Assembly (NCBI GenBank): GCA_900555005.1
Contig: USJM01000080.1
Location: 1 to 7,694, forward strand
Source: an uncultured Lachnospiraceae bacterium
GTDB taxonomy: Bacteria; Bacillota_A; Clostridia; Lachnospirales; Lachnospiraceae
Direction of reading: 5' to 3'
Length of the DNA stretch: 7,694 nt
Each line of letters opens with the position of its first letter. The stretch's first letter is position 1. Of this stretch, positions 1 to 6,544 are shown piece by piece. The notes beneath the pieces were generated by a model that saw only the letters and a program-made list of their open reading frames with translations, made no database searches and was not told the DNA's origin. The position numbers and the translations under genes were made by a program.

Positions 1-56
1 TCCTCGCTTGTGTGCACCTTTGTCTCGTGATATCCCTGATACTGGTCCATATCCAT
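1..56 (-). CDS. 5' end of a divergent gene, possibly an AraC-family regulator (partial)
   Basis: Reading the minus strand from the ATG at 56-54 gives 18 codons, beginning MDMDQYQGYHETKVHTSE, before the window edge. An AGGGGA ribosome site at 71-66 lies 9 bases before this ATG, and a plausible minus-strand promoter lies at 109-138, so the start is well supported even though almost none of the protein is visible. The segment YHETKVHTS resembles, from memory, the N-terminus of AraC-family regulators with a cupin sensor domain in Lachnospiraceae. That identification is tentative: no DNA-binding domain is in the window. The gene is divergent from glgP, so it could regulate glgP or unrelated sugar genes to the left. 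Confidence 0.45.
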   Translation of the reverse strand, partial: MDMDQYQGYHETKVHTSE

Positions 57-108
57 TTTGAACAGTCCCCTTTTTGCGATGGTGCCTTCCGACACTAGAA
101 TTGATAGG

Positions 109-138
109 ATTGTACTACTTTTCAAGCGGTATCGACAA
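109..138 (-). promoter_or_regulatory. Candidate sigma-A promoter for the divergent gene
   Basis: On the minus strand, TTGTCG (138-133) is followed after 18 bases by TACAAT (114-109). This would start RNA near 102 and give a leader of about 45 bases before the ATG at 56. The -10 box is good and the -35 is moderate. I found no equally good plus-strand promoter for glgP in 57-255. Confidence 0.4.
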
Positions 139-198
139 GCCCTGGCTTTCGGAATGGGGTATGGTATTGGTGCGAACAAGAAATGAGGGAGATACGCC

Positions 199-213
199 GG
201 CAGAAAGCCGGAT
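199..213 (+). other. Small hairpin in the glgP leader
   Basis: CCGGC (199-203) and GCCGG (209-213) can pair across the loop AGAAA. The hairpin lies about 50 bases before the glgP start. It has no T-run after it, so it is not a terminator. It may simply stabilise the mRNA 5' end, or it may be chance. Confidence 0.3.
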
Positions 214-261
214 GAATCGTTGTGATAAAGGTGCAACCAGTCCAGAAAGGGGTAAATGAAC

Positions 262-2540
262 ATGAGCGAACTGGAAAGCAGGCTGACGAAGGAGATGGGC
301 AAGAGCGTCAGGGATGCCTCGAACGAGGAGCTGTACAAGGGACTTTTGGCAGTCACACAGGCGGAGGCAGAGAAAAAGCTCCCTTTCGAGAGCAAAAAAA
401 AGAAGAAAATCTACTATCTGTCTGCGGAATTCTTAATTGGTAAGCTGCTTTCGAACAACCTGATCAATCTCGGACTGTTCGATGAGACGAGGGAGCTTCT
501 GGAGAAGAACGGCAAGGATATCACGGCAATCGAGGAGATCGAGGAGGAGCCCTCGCTCGGGAATGGCGGACTTGGCCGTCTGGCTTCCTGCTTCCTGGAT
601 TCCATCGCAACGCTGAACCTGAACGGCTGCGGTGTCGGGCTGAACTATCATCTGGGACTGTTCCGCCAGGAATTCGTGGATCATCAGCAGAAGGCAGAGC
701 CGAACCCGTGGCTGAAGAAGTCCGGCTGGGAAGTAAAGACCTCCAGGGGTTACGATGTGACCATGGCCGGGAAGACCTACCATTCCACGCTCTATGACCT
801 GTATGTGACGGGATACGAGAGCGAGACCATTCCGCTGCATCTGTTCGATCTGGACACAGTTGACGAAAGCATCGTCCACGACGGAATTGATTTTGACAAG
901 AAGGATATCGCAAAGAACCTGACCCTGTTCCTGTACCCGGACGATTCCGACGATGACGGACGCAAGCTCCGCATCTATCAGCAGTACTTCATGGTCAGCA
1001 ACGGTGCGCAGCTGATCCTGGACGAGTGCGTCGCAAGAGGCAGCAACCTGCATGATCTGGCGGATTACGCAGTCTTCCAGATCAATGATACGCATCCGAC
1101 CATGATCATTCCGGAGATGATCCGCCTGCTGGAGGAGAGAGGCATCAGCGAGGATGAGGCTGTTGCCATTGTCTCAAAGTGTGCTGCGTACACGAATCAC
1201 ACGATCCTGGCGAAGCGCTTGAAAAGTGGCCCATTTCCTATCTGAAGGAGATTGTTCCGCAGCTGGTGCCGATCATCGAGGCACTGGATGACCGTGTCAG
1301 AAGAAAGTATGACGATCCGTCGGTCGTGATCATCGATAAAAATGACACGGTGCATATGGCGCATATTGATATCCACTACGGAAAGTCGGTCAACGGTGTT
1401 GCAAAGCTTCACACGGAGATTCTTGAGCAGACGGAGCTGAGAAACTTCTATAATATCTACCCGGAGAAGTTCAACAACAAGACGAACGGGATTACCTTCC
1501 GCAGATGGCTGCTCTCCTGCAATCCGGATCTTGGCCGCTACATCGCCGGGAAGATCGGAAGTGACTTCATCCGCCACTCGGAGAAGCTGGAGGAATTCGG
1601 GAAGTATGCGGATGATGAGCAGGTTCTCAGCGATCTAATGGCGATCAAGAGCCGCAATAAGGTACGTCTTGCGAAGTATCTGAAGGACACCCGGAATATC
1701 GAGATCGATCCGGACTCCATCTTCGATATCCAGGCAAAGCGTCTGCACGAGTACAAGAGGCAGCAGATGAACCTTCTGTGGTGCATCCACCATTATCTGG
1801 ATCTCAGACGCAAGGTCGAAGCCGGTCAGGCGCTGGATGATCCGAAGGTGACGGTCCTGTTTGCTGCAAAAGCCGCACCGGCATATATCATCGCACAGGA
1901 TATTATCCACGCGATCCTCTGCCTGCAGGATATCATCGAGCATGATCCGGAGGTTTCGAAGGTCTTCCGTGTCGTGATGGTCGACAACTACAACATCACG
2001 GTTGCGGAGAAGCTGATTCCGGCCTGCGATCTGTCCGAGCAGATTTCACTCGCTTCCAAGGAGGCGTCCGGAACCGGAAACATGAAATACATGCTCAACG
2101 GCGCAGTCACGATCGGGACAGAGGATGGTGCGAACGTCGAGATTCACAACCTTGTCGGGGATGACAACATCTACATCTTCGGGATGAGAAGCCCGGAGGT
2201 CATCAGCCACTATGAGAAGGCAGATTATGTCTCCCGTGACTGGTACAACAGGGATGCAGTGCTGCGTGAGGCAGTCGACTATCTGACCGGCAGCAGGATG
2301 ATGGAGATCGGCAATGCCGAGCGTCTGAATCGTCTGAAGAACGAGCTCCTGAATAAGGACTGGTTCATGACCTTCCCGGATTTCGAGGCTTATTCGAAGA
2401 CCAGGGAGCAGGCGTACAGAGACTATGCAGACAGAAAGGCATGGGAGAGAAAGTGCCTGATCAACATCTCAAAGGCCGGTTATTTCTCCTCCGACCGCAC
2501 GATCGAGGAGTACAACAGAGACATCTGGCAGGTGCAGTAA
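262..2540 (+). CDS. glgP: Glycogen/starch phosphorylase (GT35), reading frame interrupted by a one-base deletion
   Basis: This PLP-dependent enzyme of the cytoplasm releases glucose-1-phosphate from glycogen or other alpha-glucans using phosphate. With the frame restored it is about 759 residues, a normal length for the bacterial short form. Visible family motifs include [53 protein letters not shown] and the cofactor site EASGTGNMK, with the PLP lysine at about residue 609 (codon 2085-2087). The reading frame shifts at about 1210-1212: family-typical YTNHTILA continues in one frame and EALEKWP in another. One base is missing from an Ala codon, so as written the gene gives a truncated product ending at 1245. 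Two ATGs, 256 and 262, are possible. The AGAAAGGGG ribosome site ends at 252, leaving 3 bases before 256 but 9 before 262, so 262 is preferred. It is followed by its own terminator and appears monocistronic. A maltodextrin phosphorylase (malP) role cannot be excluded. Confidence 0.93.
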
Positions 2541-2560
2541 GCTTCTGACGGAAGAATATC

Positions 2561-2614
2561 AGACCCCCTCGGGCACTGTCTGTGAGTCACGGGCAGTCCC
2601 TGAGGGGGTCTTTT
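2561..2614 (+). terminator. Rho-independent terminator of glgP
   Basis: The left arm 2561-2578 (beginning AGACCCCCTC) pairs with 2594-2611 (ending GAGGGGGTCT). The 18-pair stem has one G-T wobble and one mismatch, a 15-base loop, and TTTT at 2611-2614. It begins 20 bases after the glgP stop codon and separates glgP from the mgtE unit. Confidence 0.93.
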
Positions 2615-2655
2615 CTGGAAGAGAAGGGAACCATTCACAGGCGGCGAAAATGGGC

Positions 2656-2683
2656 TTGACCCGGGATGATGAGAGGGTATACT
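2656..2683 (+). promoter_or_regulatory. Sigma-A promoter for the mgtE transcript
   Basis: TTGACC (2656-2661) and TATACT (2678-2683) are separated by 16 bases. Both boxes match the sigma-A consensus at five of six positions. The promoter lies just after the glgP terminator and points at mgtE. A start near 2690 would give an unusually long untranslated leader of about 310 bases. Confidence 0.65.
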
Positions 2684-2691
2684 GTATTCGT

Positions 2692-2707
2692 CCGGCCACT
2701 GTGCCGG
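2692..2707 (+). other. Hairpin at the 5' end of the mgtE leader
   Basis: CCGGC (2692-2696) pairs with GCCGG (2703-2707) around a 6-base loop, followed by only TTT. It would sit at the very 5' end of the predicted leader RNA. It may protect the RNA end; it is too weak to call a terminator. Confidence 0.35.
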
Positions 2708-2753
2708 TTTCCGAAGCAAAAGTCAGATCAATTGAGGAAAGGAGTGCGCGTTT

Positions 2754-2858
2754 ATGGACGGAGACGGTGTTCGAATATGGTTCTGTTCTTCTGTCTGCGT
2801 GAAGATGAGCCGGGCAGACGTCACATGGCGCACAGCCTTTCTGTGTGCTGACATCTGA
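2754..2858 (+). CDS. Candidate 34-residue leader ORF upstream of mgtE
   Basis: An ATG at 2754 opens a 34-codon frame that starts MDGDGVRIWF and ends at TGA 2856-2858. It is preceded by a strong ribosome site, AGGAAAGGAG at 2735-2744, 9 bases before the ATG. No family is recognised. It holds three cysteines (residues 11, 15, 31) and no membrane segment. It lies between the mgtE promoter and the mgtE start, and its last codons fall inside the hairpin at 2810-2864, so translation would unfold that hairpin. Enterobacterial magnesium transporter genes (mgtA, mgtCBR) are controlled by short leader ORFs, so a regulatory role is conceivable. That is analogy only; there is no sequence similarity. It may equally be a chance ORF. 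Confidence 0.3.
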   Translation: MDGDGVRIWFCSSVCVKMSRADVTWRTAFLCADI

Positions 2859-2864
2859 CCCCGG
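2810..2864 (+). promoter_or_regulatory. Long hairpin in the mgtE leader, possible attenuator element
   Basis: Three stacked helices form one 55-base hairpin: CCGGG 2810-2814 with CCCGG 2860-2864; CAGACGTCA 2815-2823 with TGACATCTG 2849-2857 (one mismatch); and GCGCACAG 2828-2835 with CTGTGTGC 2841-2848 (one wobble), around the loop CCTTT. Only a CATG bulge and an AC bulge interrupt it. Its left arm can instead pair upstream (GTCTGC 2793-2798 with GCAGAC 2814-2819), and its right arm downstream (CCCC 2859-2862 with GGGG 2866-2869). A weak T-rich stretch, ATTTTCATTT, follows at 2874-2883. I do not recognise a known riboswitch here; the conserved M-box core is not visible. Confidence 0.4.
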
Positions 2865-3000
2865 AGGGGACGGATTTTCATTTCTGTACATGTTCATTCT
2901 TCATTCCCGGAAGAGCAGTTACATCTGACAACATCAGTCTTCTTCTTCAGAAGCATTATGGTATCTGATTCAACAAAAAATTGAAGGAGAAAGACAGAAT

Positions 3001-4355
3001 ATGACAATTGAAGAGAGAGTAGAGAGGATAACGGCTCTTCTTGCAAAACATGATATTGCAGGACTGAAGGAAGCCTTCAATCACATGGAGCCGGTTGACA
3101 TCGCGGAGATCCTGTCGAAGTTCCCGGATGAGAAAAGGATCGTCTTGTTCCGGATTCTGCCCAAGGATGAGGCCGCCGATACCTTCAGCGAGATGGAGCC
3201 GGAGGAGCAGCAGAAATTCCTGGATAATTTTACCGATCAGGAAGTCAAGGATGTCCTGGCGGAGATGTACACGGATGACGCTGTTGACATGCTGGAGGAG
3301 ATGCCGGCCAATGTTGTGCGCCGGGTGCTGAGCAAGGTCAGACCGGAAGATCGCAAGGACATCAACGCTCTGCTGAAATATCCGGAGGACAGCGCCGGAG
3401 CGGTCATGACGACTGAATATGTCCGGCTGCGCCCGAATATGACGGTCATGGAAGCCATCCGCTGGATCCGTGCAAACGGTGAGGACAGTGAGGATCTCTA
3501 CACCTGTTATGTGACGGACACCGCCCAGAAACTGCTGGGTGTTGTCACAGTCCGTGAGATGCTTCTGTGCAAGCGGAATGCTGAGATCAGCGACATCATG
3601 ACAAAGGATGTCATCTCGGTTCATACGACGGAGGACCGGGAGAACGCGGCGAAGCTGTTTGACCGCTATGACTTCACAACGATGCCCGTGCTGGATGCGG
3701 AGAACCGGCTGGTTGGTATCATCACGGTCGATGATGCCATTGATGTCATGACAGAGGAGGCTACGGAAGACTTCCAGAAGATGGCCGGAACCACCCCCGA
3801 GGAGGCGCCATACCTGAAGACACCCGTCATCCGGATGGTCGGTCACCGGATTATCTGGCTGATCGTGCTGATGATGGCGGACATGGTCTCCGGCGGAATT
3901 CTCGGGAAATTCGAGGATACGCTGACGGCAATTCCGGTACTGATCACATTTATCCCGATGCTGACCGACACGGGCGGTAATGCAGGCTCGCAGTCCAGCA
4001 CGCTGGTTATCCGGTCGCTGGCGCTGCATGAAATCAGCGTGAAGGACGCGCTGAAGGTCATCTGGAAGGAGTTGCGGGTTGCATTGATCTGCGGACTGAT
4101 TCTGGGCGCCCTGAACTATATCCGTATTCTGATTCAGTACCCGGGGCATGAGCTGATCGGGCTGACCGTCGCGATTGCGATGCTCTGCACGGTTGTCATG
4201 GCAAGGTGATTGGCGGTGTCTTGCCGCTGATCGCGACAAAACTCCACCTCGATCCGGCCATGATGGCATCCCCTCTGATCACGACCATCGTGGACTCCTG
4301 CTCGCTGCTGATTTTCCTCAGCATCTCGCGGGCACTGCTGCACATTCCGGGGTAA
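3001..4355 (+). CDS. mgtE: Magnesium transporter MgtE with CBS domains, reading frame interrupted by a one-base deletion near the end
   Basis: MgtE is a homodimeric inner-membrane channel for Mg2+ and other divalent cations, gated by cytosolic Mg2+ binding. Residues about 20-125 form the acidic MgtE N domain. Residues about 130-255 are a CBS pair (SAGAVMTTEY and PVLDAENRLVGIITVDDA are typical), then a connector helix (EATEDFQKMAG). The membrane domain starts near residue 280 and contains the family signature TDTGGNAGSQ at 322-331. The frame as written stops at 4209 after 402 residues. The sequence from 4206 in another frame continues exactly like MgtE (VIGGVLPLIATKLHLDPAMM, then PLITTIVDS) to TAA 4353-4355. 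Restoring one base, probably an A in GCAAAGG, gives 451 residues, the usual family length. It also places the conserved pore aspartate of the last helix at residue 432, the number I recall for Thermus MgtE. The ribosome site AAGGAG (2984-2989) lies 11 bases before the ATG. No terminator directly follows. Confidence 0.93.
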
Positions 4356-4366
4356 ATCCCTGATCA

Positions 4367-4482
4367 TTCCGGGGCGATGCTCGAGCGTCATGCAGATTCC
4401 GGGCGATCCCAGCGTGAGACTCGGGCGGTATGCAGTTCCAGTCCCACCCAGACGAGCAGATGAGGCGGTTCGGGCGGTATGC
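4367..4482 (+). repeat. Degenerate short direct repeats
   Basis: An exact 13-base repeat, TCGGGCGGTATGC, occurs at 4421-4433 and 4470-4482, 49 bases apart. Looser copies are TTCCGGGGCGATGC at 4367-4380 and TTCCGGGCGATCC at 4397-4409. The unit also resembles the last codons of mgtE (ATTCCGGGG, 4344-4352). The spacing is uneven, so this is not a CRISPR array. It may come from local duplication or be binding sites. Confidence 0.4.
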
Positions 4483-4520
4483 GGCAGCCTGCAGAACTGG
4501 GGATATCCCGGAAACTTCTA

Positions 4521-4563
4521 AAAAAACGCCCGGGCGGCGATCGGATGGATCACCGCCCGGGCG
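4521..4563 (-). terminator. GC-rich hairpin with its T-run on the minus strand
   Basis: The arms 4527-4542 and 4548-4563 (CGCCCGGGCGG and its complement in the core) form a 16-pair stem with one mismatch and the 5-base loop GGATG. The run of six A's lies on the 5' side (4521-4526), so a T-run follows the hairpin only when the minus strand is read. As a rho-independent terminator it therefore points left, although no minus-strand gene is visible just upstream of it. On the plus strand it could still slow or protect the end of the mgtE RNA. Confidence 0.55.
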
Positions 4564-4758
4564 GAAGCAGTATTCTGGGAGGGAGTGCCGGCCGACTTTC
4601 GCCGACCAGCATGAGTATGAAAAGTGTTATCAAATGCTTTTTGTTCATCTGATGGCTATACTATAGAGGCAGAATGTGTACAGACTGTGCTGAACCTGTG
4701 AACAATTGATGGCGTCTGAAGACCTGAAGATCGAAATCCGGGGGCAGGACACATATAC

Positions 4759-4777
4759 AGAAGGAGAATTTGAATTG
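4759..4777 (+). promoter_or_regulatory. Ribosome site that fixes a TTG start for the permease
   Basis: AGAAGGAG at 4759-4766 lies 8 bases before TTG 4775-4777. It is the only strong ribosome site in this part of the frame, and the protein then begins (M)KNAAIILF with a hydrophobic helix. Confidence 0.75.
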
Positions 4778-6043
4778 AAAAATGCAGCCATTATCCTGTT
4801 TGTCGCAATGTATGTCGTCATGATTGTACGGCCGAAGTGGAGAACGCTGGCTGCCCTCATCACGGGAGCCATCTTTCTGGTTACGGGAATTCTGCCGGTG
4901 CGGAGCGTATTCAATGAAATTGACTGGAATGTCATTCTGATGATTGCCGGGACGATGGTGGTTGTCGATTACTTCATTGAATCAAAGATGCCCAACCGCA
5001 TCGCGGACATTCTGCTGGACAAGGCTGACAATGTCATGTGGGTGACAATCTATATGTCTCTGTTTGCGGGCGTCATCTCCGCCTTCATTGATAATGTCGC
5101 GACGGTTCTGATGGTTGCCCCGGTCGGTCTTGCGGTCTGCAGGAAGCTGAAGATCAGTCCGGTCGGAATGCTGATCAGCATTGCCGTCTCCTCTAATCTC
5201 CAGGGCGCGGCAACGCTGGTCGGGGACACGACCTCCATTATGCTCGGCGCCTACGCCCGCATGGACTTCACCAGTTTCTTCTTTATGAAGGGGCGTCCGG
5301 GAATCTTCTGGGCGGTGGAGCTCGGCGCACTCGCAACCATCCCGGTCCTGATGCTGCTCTTCCGGAAACAGAAGGAGCCGGTTCATGCTGACGAAATGAC
5401 AAAGGTGTCGGACTTCGTCCCTTCCTTCATGCTGCTCAGCGTTGTCGCGGCATTGATTACGGCATCCTTTATTCCGGGCAAACCGGACATCACCAACGGC
5501 CTGATCTGCTGCTGCATGGCCGGAGTCTCCATCCTTTATGATCTGATTCGGACGAAAAAGACGAAGGGGCTTGTCAGGGCACTGAAGGGGATTGACTTCA
5601 GCACGATCTATCTGCTTATCGGCCTCTTCACCGTCATCGGAGGGATCAAGGCGGTGGGGATCATCGACGACGTTGCGGCGGCGATCAGCAGGATCGGCGG
5701 AAGCAGCCTGTTTCTTCTGTATACGGTCGTCGTCTTTGGAAGTGTTGCGATTTCTGCATTTATCGACAATATCCCTTATGTTGCGACGATGCTTCCTGTG
5801 ATGCAGGGTGTCTCGACGATGCTCGGGATCGAGCCCTACCTGCTTTACTTCGGTCTGCTGACCGGGGCCACACTTGGCGGGAACCTGACACCGGTCGGCG
5901 CCTCCGCCAATATCACCGTCATCGGGATTCTGGAGAAAAACGGAGAGCGTGTGTCATTCAGCGATTTTGCCAGGATCGGAGTCCCGCTTACACTGACGGC
6001 GGTGCTGGCAGGGTATCTGTTTATCTGGGCTGTGTGGCACTGA
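4775..6043 (+). CDS. ArsB/NhaD-type ion permease (SLC13-like, ion transporter superfamily)
   Basis: This is a polytopic inner-membrane protein of about 422 residues with some ten or more hydrophobic segments. Internal duplication is visible: SAFIDNVATVLMVAP around residue 106 and SAFIDNIPYVATMLP around residue 331. Each is followed by a glycine-rich segment (NLQGAATLVGDTTS and NLTPVGASANI), the pattern of the ArsB/NhaD/CitMHS fold. Members export arsenite, exchange Na+ for H+, or carry carboxylates. The substrate cannot be told here, and no ars genes are nearby. The frame is open from 4706 (TTG, then ATG 4709), but nothing like a ribosome site precedes those codons and they would add 23 hydrophilic residues. 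The TTG at 4775 has AGAAGGAG ending at 4766, 8 bases upstream, and puts the first membrane helix at the N-terminus, so it is preferred. Confidence 0.88.
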   Translation: MKNAAIILFVAMYVVMIVRPKWRTLAALITGAIFLVTGILPVRSVFNEIDWNVILMIAGTMVVVDYFIESKMPNRIADILLDKADNVMWVTIYMSLFAGVISAFIDNVATVLMVAPVGLAVCRKLKISPVGMLISIAVSSNLQGAATLVGDTTSIMLGAYARMDFTSFFFMKGRPGIFWAVELGALATIPVLMLLFRKQKEPVHADEMTKVSDFVPSFMLLSVVAALITASFIPGKPDITNGLICCCMAGVSILYDLIRTKKTKGLVRALKGIDFSTIYLLIGLFTVIGGIKAVGIIDDVAAAISRIGGSSLFLLYTVVVFGSVAISAFIDNIPYVATMLPVMQGVSTMLGIEPYLLYFGLLTGATLGGNLTPVGASANITVIGILEKNGERVSFSDFARIGVPLTLTAVLAGYLFIWAVWH

Positions 6044-6072
6044 GAACTGCTGTACATAGAAAGAGACGACAT

Positions 6073-6117
6073 AAAAGAGGACAACTGGCTTTTGAATATA
6101 GCCAGCTGTCCTTTTTT
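6073..6117. terminator. Bidirectional terminator between convergent genes
   Basis: GGACAACTGGCT (6079-6090) pairs with AGCCAGCTGTCC (6100-6111) with one A-C mismatch and a 9-base loop. TTTTTT follows at 6112-6117. The upstream A-rich stretch 6073-6078 extends the stem and gives a shorter T-rich tail on the minus strand. It lies 29 bases after the permease stop and 37 bases after the end of the minus-strand zinc-ribbon gene, so it probably serves both. Confidence 0.9.
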
Positions 6118-6154
6118 GTTCAGCGATGCCCTGAGAGAATGTTGCCGCAGGAGA

Positions 6155-6520
6155 TCAGGCACGGAGAATATCTGTGAAGAAAGTACTGGTGCTGGTGACT
6201 GCAAGAATGATTGCGATCACGATGATGGCGACGATCAGAAAGCAGAAATAGGACCGTGCAAAGTTCCGGAGATTGCGGTTCTTCGTTCCGCCGACGGAAA
6301 AAACGATCAGCAGAATCAGCCCGATCAGCGGGATGCTGAAGAGAATCTCGTAACCGAAATAGCCCCACATGGAGATGGGCTTCCATTCGTCAGGAATGTT
6401 ATCCTCCGTGATGTTCGGTTGATATGCCGTAAAAGGGGCAAAGCCGCCGGAAGGCGCTCCACAGTATGGGCAGGCGCGGCTCCCATCCGGGAGCGGTTTT
6501 CCGCAGTTTGAACAATACAT
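6155..6520 (-). CDS. Small zinc-ribbon membrane protein
   Basis: The 121-residue protein starts MYCSNCGKPLPDGSRACPYCG: two CxxC knuckles (Cys3, Cys6, Cys17, Cys20) form an N-terminal zinc ribbon. A short linker, rich in Pro and aromatic residues, leads to two hydrophobic helices, about residues 55-78 (ILFSIPLIGLILLIVFSV) and 89-110 (YFCFLIVAIIVIAIILAV). A basic loop (GTKNRNLRNFARS) separates them, so both ends are likely on the same side of the membrane, presumably the cytosol. The start is firm: AAGGAGG (6534-6528) lies 7 bases upstream. Proteins of this layout are common in Lachnospiraceae and other Firmicutes, but I know no defined function. It is convergent with the permease and shares its terminator, so no functional link is implied. 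Confidence 0.85.
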   Translation of the reverse strand: MYCSNCGKPLPDGSRACPYCGAPSGGFAPFTAYQPNITEDNIPDEWKPISMWGYFGYEILFSIPLIGLILLIVFSVGGTKNRNLRNFARSYFCFLIVAIIVIAIILAVTSTSTFFTDILRA

Positions 6521-6544
6521 GATGATTCCTCCTTGATATGTAAA

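Larger units (their letters stand above)
4356..4774. other. Intergenic region between mgtE and the permease gene
   Basis: These 419 bases hold no convincing gene. A 78-codon plus-strand frame at 4430-4666 runs straight through the strong hairpin at 4527-4563, lacks a ribosome site and looks accidental. The first part, 4367-4482, contains four degenerate copies of a TTCGGGCGRTATGC-like unit. The middle holds the GC-rich hairpin. The last part, 4640-4668, has promoter-like boxes for the permease (TTGTTC 4642-4647 and TATAGA 4663-4668, only 15 bases apart; TATACT at 4658-4663 is an alternative -10). None of these promoters is strong. Confidence 0.5.

Noticed and set aside
74..259. Plus-strand 61-codon frame before glgP
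   Set aside because: It has no ribosome site, overlaps the promoter region of the divergent gene and the glgP ribosome site, and has no recognisable composition.
433..1095. Long minus-strand frame inside glgP
   Set aside because: It is antisense to strongly conserved phosphorylase codons and has no start signals; it is a by-product of codon bias.
1179..2540. C-terminal half of glgP as an independent gene starting at 1179
   Set aside because: The first codons are out-of-frame reading of the upstream half, there is no ribosome site, and similarity to the family begins only at the frameshift point.
2690..3000. M-box (ykoK) magnesium riboswitch
   Set aside because: The conserved M-box core sequences that I know are not visible in the leader, so I do not name a riboswitch class.
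2956..4269. 437-codon minus-strand frame opposite mgtE
   Set aside because: It is antisense to a clear MgtE, rich in His/Gln/Arg as expected from reversed codons, and has no start signals.
4367..4482. CRISPR array
   Set aside because: There are only four imperfect 13-14 base units at uneven spacing, with no spacers of constant length and no cas genes.
6092..6511. 139-codon plus-strand frame after the permease
   Set aside because: It starts inside the terminator hairpin and is antisense to the zinc-ribbon gene, which has the better start and a real domain.
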